Shown: piece after piece, positions 38,420-47,325 of the stretch
How the letters are laid out: each line of letters begins with the position of its first letter
How positions within the stretch are numbered: position 1 is the stretch's first letter
Source: Moheibacter lacus
GTDB lineage: Bacteria; Bacteroidota; Bacteroidia; Flavobacteriales; Weeksellaceae
DNA length: 64,000 nt
Reading direction: 5' to 3'
Assembly (NCBI RefSeq): GCF_014042165.1
Contig: NZ_JACDZE010000004.1
Location: 186,001-250,000 of the forward strand
Program-made: the position numbers and the translations under genes
Notes under the pieces: generated by a model
What the model was told of the DNA's origin: nothing
What the model saw: only the letters and a program-made list of their open reading frames with translations
Database searches by the model: none

Positions 38420-39406
38420 TTAAATAGCTAAAATTTTAGCGACTTTTATTAATTCTTTATCTATTTCATTGTGTTTTTTGATGGCTTCGGCTATGGGAGT
38501 GAAAACAATCTTATTGGACCGTATCCCTGCCATCACATCTGATTTTCCATCTAGCAATCCCTCAACTGCAGCTACGCCTAAACGACTTGCCAAAACCCTG
38601 TCCATGCAACTTGGATTTCCACCTCTTTGTATATGACCCAACACCGTAACTCTGACATCATAATCTGGAAATCTCATTTCTGTAGCTTTTGCCAAATCAT
38701 AAACATTTCCTAATTCTTCTCCTTCGGCAACTACTATGATACTTGAATTTTTATTGGACTGTTGAGAATGCTGGAGCGAACCAAACAGATCATCTAAACT
38801 ATCTTTCTTTTCCGGAATCAAAATATCTTGAGCTCCTGAAGCAATTCCACTGTTTAAAGCAATAAATCCGGCATCACGCCCCATTACTTCTACGAAAAAT
38901 ACCCGATTATGCGAAGTCGCAGAATCACGGATTCTATCGATGGCTTCTATAACCGTATTCAGCGCGGTATCATATCCGATGGTAAAGTCCGTTCCAAAAA
39001 TATCATTGTCAATCGTCCCCGGAACTCCAATAAACGGAATTCCAAATTCCTTAAAGAAAACATTTCCACCTGTAAATGAACCATCTCCACCTATGATGAT
39101 CAATGCATCCAATTCATTTTTCTTTAAATTCTCAAATGCTTTTGCACGTCCTTCTTTGGTTCGGAATTCTTCTGATCGGGCGGTTTGTAAAAATGTTCCA
39201 CCTCTGTTGATGATGTGTTTTACAGATCTAGCGCCCAATTCGGACATTTGATTATGGATCAACCCTTCATAACCCATTTTGATCCCCACACATTTGATTT
39301 GGTAGTATGCGCACGCACGAGCGACAGCTCTGATCGCTGTATTCATACCCGGAGAATCACCTCCAGATGTCATGACGCCAATTTTTTTCAAGGTAGTTTT
39401 TGCCAC
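38420..39406 (-). CDS. pfkA: ATP-dependent 6-phosphofructokinase
   Basis: A 328-residue bacterial type PFK. Visible motifs are the nucleotide-binding GVMTSGGDSPGMN, GGDGSFTGG, the active-site PGTIDNDIFGTD with its catalytic Asp, and VEVMGRDAGFIAL. It phosphorylates fructose-6-phosphate and commits sugar to glycolysis. It is the first gene of a pfkA-gapA unit; a TATATTTG promoter box lies 25 bases upstream. The length is normal. Confidence 0.96.
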   Translation of the reverse strand: MAKTTLKKIGVMTSGGDSPGMNTAIRAVARACAYYQIKCVGIKMGYEGLIHNQMSELGARSVKHIINRGGTFLQTARSEEFRTKEGRAKAFENLKKNELDALIIIGGDGSFTGGNVFFKEFGIPFIGVPGTIDNDIFGTDFTIGYDTALNTVIEAIDRIRDSATSHNRVFFVEVMGRDAGFIALNSGIASGAQDILIPEKKDSLDDLFGSLQHSQQSNKNSSIIVVAEGEELGNVYDLAKATEMRFPDYDVRVTVLGHIQRGGNPSCMDRVLASRLGVAAVEGLLDGKSDVMAGIRSNKIVFTPIAEAIKKHNEIDKELIKVAKILAI

Positions 39407-39431
39407 TCTTTTATTACATATTTAAGAAATG

Positions 39432-39439
39432 CAAATATA
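39432..39439 (-). promoter_or_regulatory. -7 box of the pfkA-gapA promoter
   Basis: The minus strand reads TATATTTG, a full TAnnTTTG match, with a TTTG element 24 bases further upstream. The transcript would start ~20 bases before pfkA. Confidence 0.6.
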
Positions 39440-39486
39440 AGGAATTGGAGAGTGAATCTAAAACAAATTTCATGGAAAGATTTCCA

Positions 39487-40122
39487 TCAGTCCGAATCTT
39501 TAATCCGCTCAAGTCTGCCTGATCTAAAGTCTTTCTCCAATATCACTTGAATGTATAAATCTTCTCTGGTTTTATGAGGGTCAAATTTAGATTTTAAATC
39601 CAGATCAAAAGCTCCTCCCGCTGAATTCCAAAGGAAAGCGTTCAGTCCACCTCTTAATTCTTTGATGATTTCAAATGAAGTACGATCCGTTTCTTTATGG
39701 ATCAATTTGATGAGAATTTGTCCGCGTGAAAGCGATAAATCTTTTAGTTTATTTTCAAATTGATCAGCCAAAACACCTTGGCGTTCCTTGATGTATTGAC
39801 GTTTTTCTCTTTTGCTGAAATATTGTGAAGTATCCTGAATCGCATTGTATTCTTCTACCGCAACTTTGACATAAGGCCAAACATCTCTGACTCTTTTACG
39901 AAGCCATAGATAATATTTTTTCTCCATTTCATTTTCCAGATGCAAATGCATCATTTCGGCATTTTCCAACTGAATGGTGTCAAAAATAGCCAAATCTTCA
40001 GGTGATATGGAGTCCATTTCTGCTAAATCTTTTGTGAGAGGTGAATTTTCTTTGGAAGACAACTCTTGTCCCAATAAAAATGAATTCAAAACAACTGTAA
40101 GTATAAATAGCTTCCAATACAT
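39487..40122 (-). CDS. DUF4294 family exported protein
   Basis: A 211-residue protein with a signal peptide (MYWKLFILTVVLNSFLLGQE). A helical DUF4294 domain follows (~65-205) with YYLWLRKRVRDVWPYV, REKRQYIKERQGVLAD and ELRGGLNAFLWNSAGG. It is a Bacteroidota-restricted periplasmic protein without known function. It diverges from the M42 peptidase gene with ~57 bases between the starts. The promoter of pfkA lies just beyond its 3' end. Confidence 0.85.
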   Translation of the reverse strand: MYWKLFILTVVLNSFLLGQELSSKENSPLTKDLAEMDSISPEDLAIFDTIQLENAEMMHLHLENEMEKKYYLWLRKRVRDVWPYVKVAVEEYNAIQDTSQYFSKREKRQYIKERQGVLADQFENKLKDLSLSRGQILIKLIHKETDRTSFEIIKELRGGLNAFLWNSAGGAFDLDLKSKFDPHKTREDLYIQVILEKDFRSGRLERIKDSD

Positions 40123-40179
40123 AAGCCACCGATAGCAAATATTGTTCCTAAATCCTTACATTTGTTAAAAATTTAAGAA

Positions 40180-41265
40180 ATGCCAAAATCAAAATTCTTT
40201 TCCAAAAATTCAATGAACTTCCTTGAAAATTACCTCAATACCAGTTCTCCTACAGGTTATGAATCTGAAGGTCAGAAGGTTTGGGTGGATTATGTGAAGC
40301 CATATGTTGATGAAATCAGATCAGATAATTATGGAACTGCTTATGGAATCATCAATCCTGATGCGAAGTATAAAGTGATTTTGGAGGCACATGCTGATGA
40401 AATTTCTTGGTATGTGAATTATATTTCTTCAGACGGAATGATTTACGTCATCCGAAATGGAGGGTCAGATGCAGTGATTGCACCTTCAAAAAGGGTGAAT
40501 ATCCATACGAAAAACGGAATTGTAAAAGGTGTTTTTGGTTGGCCGGCGATTCATGTACGGGTAGGTGATAAGGATGAGTTGCCTAAAATTGATACGATTT
40601 GGATTGATTGTGGCGTAAGTTCAAAAGAAGAAGTAGAAAAATTGGGAATTCATGTGGGTTGTGTGATTACTTATCCAGATGAATTCATGGTTTTAAATGA
40701 AAATTATTTTGTTTGCAGAGCTTTGGATAATCGGGTAGGTGGATTTATGATTGCGGAGGTCGCCAGATTGCTTTTTGAAAACAAAGACAAAATTGATTTC
40801 GGCGTATATTTCACCAATTCCGTTCAAGAAGAAGTCGGGCTTCGCGGTGCGGAAATGATCACCAAAACCATTCGGCCAGATGTCGCCATCGTCACTGATG
40901 TGACGCATGATACTTCTACACCGAAAATGAATAAAATGAAAGAAGGCGAAATAAAATGCGGCGATGGCCCCGTTGTTTTTTATGCGCCGGCTGTGCAAAA
41001 TAATTTGCGTGATTTGATCATCGATGCTGCAGACAAGAAAAAAATTCCTTTTCAGCGAGCTGCAAGTAGCCGTGTTACCGGAACGGATACAGATGCTTTT
41101 GCGTATAGTAACGGTGGAGTACCTTCGGCATTGATCTCATTACCATTGCGTTATATGCATACCACGGTGGAGATGGTGCATAAAAATGATGTGGAAAATA
41201 CGATCAAATTGATGTATGAAACAGTAAAGAAAATTAAAAACAATCAGGATTTTAAGTATTTCTAA
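40180..41265 (+). CDS. M42 family metallopeptidase (glutamyl aminopeptidase-like)
   Basis: A 361-residue cytosolic dinuclear metal aminopeptidase. Metal and active-site motifs are EAHADEISWYV, RALDNRVGG, QEEVGLRGAEM, IVTDVTHD and the final PLRYMHTTVEM. SPTGYESEGQ near the start is the family's N-terminal signature. M42 enzymes form tetrahedral 12-mers that trim peptides. I keep the first ATG (40180) because homologues usually have about ten residues before the NFLENYLN helix; the ATG at 40213 is the alternative. A good terminator follows the gene. Confidence 0.9.
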   Translation: MPKSKFFSKNSMNFLENYLNTSSPTGYESEGQKVWVDYVKPYVDEIRSDNYGTAYGIINPDAKYKVILEAHADEISWYVNYISSDGMIYVIRNGGSDAVIAPSKRVNIHTKNGIVKGVFGWPAIHVRVGDKDELPKIDTIWIDCGVSSKEEVEKLGIHVGCVITYPDEFMVLNENYFVCRALDNRVGGFMIAEVARLLFENKDKIDFGVYFTNSVQEEVGLRGAEMITKTIRPDVAIVTDVTHDTSTPKMNKMKEGEIKCGDGPVVFYAPAVQNNLRDLIIDAADKKKIPFQRAASSRVTGTDTDAFAYSNGGVPSALISLPLRYMHTTVEMVHKNDVENTIKLMYETVKKIKNNQDFKYF

Positions 41266-41285
41266 TTCGAAATTCGATGAAATAG

Positions 41286-41319
41286 AAAAGCGCAAACTTT
41301 AGTAGAATTTGCGCTTTTT
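41286..41319 (+). terminator. Terminator after the M42 peptidase gene
   Basis: AAAAGCGCAAA (41286-41296) pairs with TTTGCGCTTTT (41308-41318) and continues into T. It lies between two convergent genes. Confidence 0.85.
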
Positions 41320-41339
41320 ATTTATGTGAAAATCTAAAT

Positions 41340-42689
41340 TTAGTCTAAAGTTTCAGGATCAACTAAAACTTGGTAAGCTCCTGGCGTAAGGTTATTTAGA
41401 TTGTCTGTTCTTGAGATATTTAAAATATCGCTGTTTGTTTCAGTGTTTAAATTGGAAGCACTCGCATGTCCAGGAATTTCTGAATCCTCTTTTTGCAATA
41501 AACGCAGATCATTGGCACCGAAACCTGAATTGACAAACATAGGATCTTCATCTAAACCATTGGTGGAATTGTTTGGTGCGGTTCCTCTGATGATGTTGGA
41601 ATTAAAATTAAGATTTCCGCTGGCATCTTCAAGATAGATGGCATCCATGGCTCTTCCATAAAAAATTGAATTATAGAAACCGCCTGAATTTGAACCTTTT
41701 ACCCATAAACTTACATTGTCGCCAGCACCTTGACCGATGTTATGGAAATTGGCAATGGTACAATGTCTGAAATCATAATTTCCTCCTTCAATTTTGATGG
41801 AAGCTTGGTTGCTATTGTTTACAACTAAATTATTTCCATTTATGTTGGATAAATTTCCATGGCTATAAATTCCAAACTCTTCGTTGTTCAATACAAAAGA
41901 ATTCTTAATGTCCAAATCAGCATTTTCAACTTCCAATCCACGGTTTCCACCTTTTATGATGGCATATTCTATAGAAGAATTACTATTTGGTTTTAAATGA
42001 ATTTTTCCCCAAGTATTGGGAATAGAGTCAGATCTATCATCCATTCTATCGGTTCTGAAAATGACTTTATTATCTAAATTACCAACGACATTCAGACTTC
42101 CATTGATGGTCAAATTGGCTGCATTGTGAAAATACACTTTGGTTCCCGGGCCAATGTTCAAGTTTTCGGCAGTTTGATTTCCAAATATCACATGAGACCA
42201 TTCGCTGTCCCAATTTTGACTTCCGATCGGTTGGTCTTCGGTATGGAAAATCGCTTTTTCCAAATAGGAGAGGAGTTTCACGTGCTGATTGGCATTGGTG
42301 GTTTCGAAATTGATTTCGTCTTCATATAAAGAATTGTTGATAACTTCTCCAGCTCCAATTTCGACAAAAATGAAAATACTATCGTCTTTGCGAACCGCAA
42401 TATTTTCAAAATCATATCCGGCCATACCATCGACATTGATTTTGAAAAGTGAACTTTCACCATTGGTCAAATAAATTCTGGGAATTACCACATCTTTATC
42501 TTGGTTGTTGTGAATGGTCAATTTATAGGTTTGGGAATTGGTATGATTGAAAATCGTGTCAAGATTCAAAGTATCTGTCGAAAATGATAGGTTATCCGAA
42601 GCAGCATCAAAATCAAAATCATCACGACAAGAAGAAATGCCTACGATCAGGGCGATGATACTGAATACAATCAGGTTGCGGGTTTTCAT
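41340..42689 (-). CDS. Lipoprotein with right-handed beta-helix repeats
   Basis: A 449-residue lipoprotein: signal peptide with lipobox GISSC (Cys ~21). An Ig-like N-terminal domain (SQTYKLTIHNNQDKDVVIP) is followed by short repeats of the parallel beta-helix kind (VYFHNAANLTINGSLNVVGN, SIEYAIIKGGNRGLEVENAD, NSFVLNNEEFGIYSHG). Such folds occur in polysaccharide-binding or pectate-lyase-like proteins, but no catalytic residues are evident. It is probably an outer-membrane or surface protein. It stands alone on the minus strand. Confidence 0.78.
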   Translation of the reverse strand: MKTRNLIVFSIIALIVGISSCRDDFDFDAASDNLSFSTDTLNLDTIFNHTNSQTYKLTIHNNQDKDVVIPRIYLTNGESSLFKINVDGMAGYDFENIAVRKDDSIFIFVEIGAGEVINNSLYEDEINFETTNANQHVKLLSYLEKAIFHTEDQPIGSQNWDSEWSHVIFGNQTAENLNIGPGTKVYFHNAANLTINGSLNVVGNLDNKVIFRTDRMDDRSDSIPNTWGKIHLKPNSNSSIEYAIIKGGNRGLEVENADLDIKNSFVLNNEEFGIYSHGNLSNINGNNLVVNNSNQASIKIEGGNYDFRHCTIANFHNIGQGAGDNVSLWVKGSNSGGFYNSIFYGRAMDAIYLEDASGNLNFNSNIIRGTAPNNSTNGLDEDPMFVNSGFGANDLRLLQKEDSEIPGHASASNLNTETNSDILNISRTDNLNNLTPGAYQVLVDPETLD

Positions 42690-42816
42690 AAAATATATTT
42701 ATTGTGGAAACAAAACTAATTAAATCTGTCCAATGTACAAAGTAGAACGTTTATTCCTTATTTTTTATTGAATTACAGCCAAATAAAAGTATGAAATAAT
42801 TTTTCTTAAAATATTT

Positions 42817-42843
42817 TTTGTTTAGTAAAAAGCATTATCTTTG
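42817..42843 (+). promoter_or_regulatory. Promoter of rpmE2
   Basis: TTTG at 42817-42820 and TATCTTTG at 42836-42843 (exact TAnnTTTG), 15 bases apart; the spacing is a little short. Transcription would start near 42850, leaving a ~70-base leader before rpmE2. Confidence 0.65.
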
Positions 42844-42871
42844 CACACTCAAAATAATAAAGTTAATTGCA

Positions 42872-42901
42872 ATGGAAACGGAAGGAAGTGGAAATTGCTG
42901 A
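42872..42901 (+). other. Possible nine-codon leader ORF before rpmE2
   Basis: ATG at 42872 opens METEGSGNC and stops at 42899-42901, inside the rpmE2 leader and 18 bases before the rpmE2 start. It could be a regulatory upstream ORF or chance; there is no ribosome-binding site to support it. Confidence 0.25.
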
Positions 42902-42919
42902 TATAAAAAATAAAAAGCT

Positions 42920-43171
42920 ATGAAAAAAGGCATTCATCCAGAAAATTACCGTTTAGTAGTATTTAAAGACATGAGTAACGATGAAACTTTCATCACTCGT
43001 TCTGCTGCTGAAACTAGAGATACAATCGAAGTAGACGGTGTAGAATATCCATTGGTAAAAATGGAGATTTCAAGTACTTCACATCCATTTTATACTGGTA
43101 AAGTGAAATTGGTAGATACCGCAGGACGTATTGATAAATTCAAAAACAAATACGCAAAATTCAACAAGTAA
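42920..43171 (+). CDS. rpmE2: 50S ribosomal protein L31 type B
   Basis: An 83-residue protein that begins [19 protein letters not shown] and contains [20 protein letters not shown] and FKNKYAKF. It is the type B (cysteine-free, zinc-independent) form of L31, which is the usual L31 in Bacteroidota. It forms an intersubunit bridge on the ribosome. The gene is monocistronic, with its own promoter and a strong terminator. Confidence 0.95.
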   Translation: MKKGIHPENYRLVVFKDMSNDETFITRSAAETRDTIEVDGVEYPLVKMEISSTSHPFYTGKVKLVDTAGRIDKFKNKYAKFNK

Positions 43172-43194
43172 GATTTTAATTTGTTCATAATTTT

Positions 43195-43230
43195 AAAAAT
43201 TCCCGAAAGGTAACTTTCGGGATTTTTATT
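43195..43230. terminator. Bidirectional terminator between rpmE2 and the acyl-CoA ligase gene
   Basis: TCCCGAAAG (43201-43209) and CTTTCGGGA (43214-43222) pair around GTAA, with A-run and T-run flanks on either side, so it can end both convergent genes. Confidence 0.9.
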
Positions 43231-43255
43231 TTGTTATTTTTTCAGGAGAAATTGA

Positions 43256-45043
43256 TCATTCACCTGGAAAATGTCCATAAATCTCTTTGTAAAGATCCTT
43301 GTATTTATTTAGGACAATTTTTCTTTTCAATTTTAATGTAGGCGTAAGTTCACCACCGTCTATCGACCATTCGGTTGGAGTCAATCGAAATTGTTTTACT
43401 TGTTCCCAGTGACCATAAGATTTATTGTGAGTATCCAATTCTTTTTGAATCAAATCGATTACCTTTTCATTTTTCACCATTTCTTCTTTGGCGCTCGGAA
43501 CTGAAATACCTTCCGTATTAGCCCAGGTCGCTACATTTTCAAAATTAGGTTGGATCAGGGCGCACGGCATTTTTTCGCCTTCGCCTATAACCATGATTTG
43601 TTCGATGTATCGTGATTGTTTGTAATCGTTTTCCATATTTTGCGGTGCGATGTATTTTCCACCTGAAGTTTTGAAAATTTCTTTTTTACGGTCGGTAATT
43701 TTTAAATTTCCATTGATCAATTCTCCGATATCACCCGTTTTAAAATATCCGTCCGGTGTAATCACATCGGCTGTCATTTCCGGATTATTATAATAGCCCA
43801 TCATCACATTGGGGCCTTTTACCCAAATTTCACCGTCATCTGCAATTTTAATTTCTACACCATCGATCGGTTTTCCAACCATTCCGATTCCAAATCCGTC
43901 TTTAGACATACTGTTTACAGAACAAACCGGTGAAGTTTCTGTCAATCCATATCCTTCTAAAATAGGAATTCCCGCTCCCCAAAACATTCTGTTCAATCGA
44001 GGAGAAAGTGCTGCACTTCCAGAAACCATACAAGTCAAATTTCCACCAACTCCTTCACGCCATTTTTTAAATACGATAGCATCTGCAATTTTATGTTTGA
44101 TTGTCCAGCCCAAACCTTTGCTTTCAAATGGTTGATAATCTTCTACCAATTTCAAAGCCCACATGAAAATTTTGGTTTTGATACCGCCGGCAGCAGCTCC
44201 TTTGTCATAGATTTTGGCATAAACTTTCTCTACCAATCTCGGAACCACGGTCATCACATCCGGTTGAACTTCTTTTAAATTGTCTCCTATGGTTTCCATG
44301 TTTTCAGCATAATAAATCCCAATTCCATTATAGGTATAAAGATAAATCAGCATGCGTTCAAATATGTGACACAAAGGAAGAAAACTGAGTGCTTTTGGCT
44401 TTTCAGAAGGAAATTTAGGAACTCTTGGATTGCTTCCCAGTACGTTGGAAAGAATATTATTATGGCTTAACATCACACCTTTAGGTCTTCCGGTTGTTCC
44501 GGAAGTGTATATGATCGTCACCAAATCTTCTGATTTCACTTGTTGTTTTACCGCATCGACTTCATGTTGATTGTCAGCATCTGAACCCAAATCCAAAATT
44601 TCATTGATGTTGGGCGCTCCATCTACATTATCAAATGTGTAAACCGAAACCAAAGAAGGTACTTGGTTTTTTATGGAAGTTATTTTTTCATACAGTGCAG
44701 CATCTGAAACAAAAGCAAATTTTACTTCTGCATCATTAAAAATATAAGCATAATCACTTTCAGAAATGGTAGGATAAACTGGAATGCTGATGCATCCGAT
44801 TTGTTGTAATCCAATGTCCAGTAAATTCCATTCGGTACGATTTGTAGTGGAAGCAATCGCAATTTTATCACCATGTTTTACGCCTAAATTTAAAAAACCA
44901 CGACTGATCGCATTGGCTTTGTTGACATATTCTTGCGTAGAAATCGGAATCCATTCACCATGTCTTTTCATGACGATGCTGTCTGGTCGCGGTGAATTTT
45001 TCAGTTGGTAAGCTAAAAAATCAAATAGTCGTGTTATTTTCAT
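43256..45043 (-). CDS. Long-chain fatty-acid--CoA ligase (AMP-forming)
   Basis: A 595-residue ANL-superfamily ligase. The P-loop is TIIYTSGTTGRPKGVMLSH; further motifs are LSFLPLCHIFER, GYGLTETSPV, GYFKTGDIGE and TDRKKEIFKTSGGKYIAPQ with the catalytic-loop lysine region. It resembles the long-chain FadD15/ACSL group rather than short-chain acetate ligases. It activates exogenous fatty acids for phospholipid synthesis or beta-oxidation, probably membrane-associated. It is the last gene of a minus-strand run downstream of the MATE and small acidic protein genes. Confidence 0.92.
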   Translation of the reverse strand: MKITRLFDFLAYQLKNSPRPDSIVMKRHGEWIPISTQEYVNKANAISRGFLNLGVKHGDKIAIASTTNRTEWNLLDIGLQQIGCISIPVYPTISESDYAYIFNDAEVKFAFVSDAALYEKITSIKNQVPSLVSVYTFDNVDGAPNINEILDLGSDADNQHEVDAVKQQVKSEDLVTIIYTSGTTGRPKGVMLSHNNILSNVLGSNPRVPKFPSEKPKALSFLPLCHIFERMLIYLYTYNGIGIYYAENMETIGDNLKEVQPDVMTVVPRLVEKVYAKIYDKGAAAGGIKTKIFMWALKLVEDYQPFESKGLGWTIKHKIADAIVFKKWREGVGGNLTCMVSGSAALSPRLNRMFWGAGIPILEGYGLTETSPVCSVNSMSKDGFGIGMVGKPIDGVEIKIADDGEIWVKGPNVMMGYYNNPEMTADVITPDGYFKTGDIGELINGNLKITDRKKEIFKTSGGKYIAPQNMENDYKQSRYIEQIMVIGEGEKMPCALIQPNFENVATWANTEGISVPSAKEEMVKNEKVIDLIQKELDTHNKSYGHWEQVKQFRLTPTEWSIDGGELTPTLKLKRKIVLNKYKDLYKEIYGHFPGE

Positions 45044-45096
45044 AAAAAAGATAAATTCTTTGACAAATTAATAAAAAAAATGGTTACAGAAAATAT

Positions 45097-45327
45097 TTAT
45101 TCTTCATCGTAGGTATCCATTTCTCTGTCAAAGAAATCAAAAGCCTTTTCCATTAACTCCGCAATTTCGGTTTCCAAATCTACATCCGGCTCTTCTTCAA
45201 GTTCATCAAACCATTCGATTTCTTCCGTTTCTACATCGAGCATAAACCTCGGGAAATCAGTGTGAATGATGAAAATTTTATCGGGGAAATCAGAGTTGTC
45301 GGCTATCAGAAATTTGGGTGTTTCCAT
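45097..45327 (-). CDS. Small acidic conserved protein
   Basis: A 76-residue very acidic protein (TEEIEWFDELEEEPDVD, ending DREMDTYDEE) with a hydrophobic first half (FLIADNSDFPDKIFIIH). I recognise no domain, but the composition and good frame support a real gene. Its start lies inside the 3' end of the MATE exporter gene (38-base overlap), so translation may be coupled. The function is unknown. Confidence 0.7.
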   Translation of the reverse strand: METPKFLIADNSDFPDKIFIIHTDFPRFMLDVETEEIEWFDELEEEPDVDLETEIAELMEKAFDFFDREMDTYDEE

Positions 45328-46720
45328 AAATTAATTTTTTGGTTTGTAAATGATAGCGTAAAAGTAATAGAATTGCCGCAATTGTCAAACCTACAAAAAG
45401 CGCAATCCACATTCCATAAGCTCTCATCTCGAAATAGATTGCCAATATTACACCCAATGGCATTGCAATCACCCAATAAGCAACAAATGAAATGATCGAA
45501 GGAATTTTCACATCCTGCATCCCTCGCAATGAACCAAGCGCGACCAATTGGATGCCATCTGAAAGCTGAAACAAAGAAGCTATGATGAGCAATTGTGCCG
45601 CTAAATCAATTACAGGTTGATTGTCCAAATACACAACCGGTAATTCAAAACGGAATACGATCATCAAAATTCCGCATAAAATCATGAAAATGGCGACCAT
45701 GATGATGGAAGACCATCCGGCTTCCCTTAGTACAGTATAATTTTTTAGTCCCAATTGGTATCCGACTCTTACAGTTGCCGCCACATTTAGTCCCATGCAC
45801 ATCATGAAAGTAGTGGATGCCAAACTGATTGCAATCTGGTGTGCTGCCAAATTGGTTTTGGCCAATTGTAATTCTGCTGCTTCTTGTGAAAACGCATAAC
45901 CACAAATAAAAGCTGCTGCTGCAAAAGCGCTCACTTCAAAAAATGAAGTTAATGCAGTTGGAATCCCCATGTTGAGGATTTTTTTATAAATGGCCGACTC
46001 AAATTTTTTGAATTGAATGACACTTAAATATGCTTTGGTCTTTTTATAACTCCAAAGTACCAAAATCAACGTCAGCATCATGCTGACCCTGGAAAAAAAT
46101 GTCCCTAAACCGGCTCCTTCGACCTCCAATCTTGGAAATCCCCAATAACCATAAATCCAACCATAATTCAACGCAATGTTTACGATATTTCCTACAATCG
46201 TAGCCGCTGTAACAGGCAGGGTAAGCGATAATCCTTCGGAAAATTGTCTGAAAGTTTGAAAAATCATGATTGGAATCATGGACCAAGCCATGATAGAAAG
46301 ATACGGCATGGTCATATCGATTACATCTTCCGGTTGACCCATATAGTAAAGAATGGGTTTGGCCAATTCTAAAGCGCCCAGTAAGACTATTGCCAAAATC
46401 AAATTCAGCACCATGCCATGTGAAAATATCTTTCCGGCACCAACTTTATCCTTTTTTGCATCGGCCGCCGCAACTAACGGTGAAATCGCAAAACTAAATC
46501 CAAAGGCAACGACAAGTGCAGTAATAAATACCGCATTTCCAAGTGATACCGCACCCAATGCAGTTTTTCCAAGCGTTTCGTCTACGATATAATCGTATTT
46601 CCCTCCCAAACCACCTACCATGATGTTGTCCACCAAATTGACGATGATTTGACCTGCTTGTGTGATCATCACTGGGATAGCCAACGTAAGATTTCGTTTG
46701 ATATGTTCTTTATAGTTCAC
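45290..46720 (-). CDS. MATE family multidrug efflux transporter
   Basis: A polytopic inner-membrane protein of ~476 residues with about 12 helices in two similar halves (LAIPVMITQAGQIIVNLVDN and TALTSFFEVSAFAAAAFICG), the MATE/NorM fold, which exports drugs or metabolites using Na+ or H+. I prefer the GTG start at 46720 (reading NYKEHIKRNLTLAIPVM): the in-frame ATG at 46756 falls in the stem of a strong terminator of the upstream gene, and family members usually begin at the NYKEHIKRN segment. It overlaps the small acidic gene downstream. Confidence 0.88.
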   Translation of the reverse strand: MNYKEHIKRNLTLAIPVMITQAGQIIVNLVDNIMVGGLGGKYDYIVDETLGKTALGAVSLGNAVFITALVVAFGFSFAISPLVAAADAKKDKVGAGKIFSHGMVLNLILAIVLLGALELAKPILYYMGQPEDVIDMTMPYLSIMAWSMIPIMIFQTFRQFSEGLSLTLPVTAATIVGNIVNIALNYGWIYGYWGFPRLEVEGAGLGTFFSRVSMMLTLILVLWSYKKTKAYLSVIQFKKFESAIYKKILNMGIPTALTSFFEVSAFAAAAFICGYAFSQEAAELQLAKTNLAAHQIAISLASTTFMMCMGLNVAATVRVGYQLGLKNYTVLREAGWSSIIMVAIFMILCGILMIVFRFELPVVYLDNQPVIDLAAQLLIIASLFQLSDGIQLVALGSLRGMQDVKIPSIISFVAYWVIAMPLGVILAIYFEMRAYGMWIALFVGLTIAAILLLLRYHLQTKKLIYGNTQISDSRQL

Positions 46721-46740
46721 GTTGCGATTTCGATTTAAAT

Positions 46741-46778
46741 ATAAAAAATCCTCCATCCGCCGAAGCGAAGAAGGATTT
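46741..46778 (-). terminator. Terminator after the DUF1573 gene
   Basis: Read on the minus strand, AAATCCT...AGGATTT encloses an inner stem TTCGC-TTCG-GCGGA with a stable UUCG loop, followed by six T. It overlaps the possible upstream ATG of the MATE gene. Confidence 0.75.
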
Positions 46779-46800
46779 CTAATTTAGTAAATTATTCTAA

Positions 46801-47214
46801 TTATTTTTTAGCTCCTGTTGCTGCAGTTGTTGGTGCATTTGGATTGGCTTCTACCACTCCTTTGATTCGGAAAATTTTACGACCTTCCGTAACAGCATTT
46901 GAACTGATGGTAACTGTTTTATTGAAAGCACCTGCTTTTGAAGTAGTGGTATACTCAACTGTCATGGGAGCAGATTTGCCCGGAGCAATCGGATCCTTTG
47001 GCCATTTTGGAACCGTACATCCACAAGAAGCTTTTGCATCTGAAATGATCAATGGTTTGTCACCTGTATTTTTAATTTGTACAGTTGAAACAGCTTTTCC
47101 ACCATATTTAATGTTTCCTAAATCTACGTTTGACTCGCTTATTTCAATTTCTTGTGCATTCATTAAGGCAATTCCACCGATAAAAAATGCAGTTGCTAAA
47201 AAGATTTTTTTCAT
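46801..47214 (-). CDS. DUF1573 family periplasmic protein
   Basis: A 137-residue protein with a signal peptide (MKKIFLATAFFIGGIALMNA) and a single DUF1573/Ig-like domain. The domain has the family hallmark VSTVQIKNTGDKPLII and AKASCGCTVPKWPKDPI, where the CGC motif sits in the usual place. These ASPM/SPD-2-Hydin-related domains occur in exported Bacteroidota proteins of unknown role. The ATG at 47214 is chosen because the signal peptide begins there; an in-frame TTG eight codons upstream is unlikely. It diverges from valS. Confidence 0.88.
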   Translation of the reverse strand: MKKIFLATAFFIGGIALMNAQEIEISESNVDLGNIKYGGKAVSTVQIKNTGDKPLIISDAKASCGCTVPKWPKDPIAPGKSAPMTVEYTTTSKAGAFNKTVTISSNAVTEGRKIFRIKGVVEANPNAPTTAATGAKK

Positions 47215-47235
47215 ATTGAGTGTGTTTTTATTGAA

Positions 47236-47243
47236 CAAATTTA
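47236..47243 (-). promoter_or_regulatory. -7 box for the DUF1573 gene
   Basis: The minus strand reads TAAATTTG, 21 bases before the ATG at 47214. It supports that start and lies just inside the alternative TTG. Confidence 0.5.
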
Positions 47244-47276
47244 GAAATTAAATTTACAATTAGACTTTACTAATCT

Positions 47277-47284
47277 TACATTTG
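47277..47284 (+). promoter_or_regulatory. -7 box of the valS promoter
   Basis: TACATTTG matches TAnnTTTG, with TTTA at 47253-47256 as a weak -33 element 20 bases upstream. The leader would be ~35 bases. Confidence 0.55.
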
Positions 47285-47325
47285 CAATTCGTTAACAATT
47301 AAATACCGATTAATCTTTTAGTAAA

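Noticed and set aside
46721-46756. ATG at 46756 as MATE start
   Set aside because: It lies in the stem of the upstream gene's terminator; the GTG at 46720 fits the usual N-terminus better.
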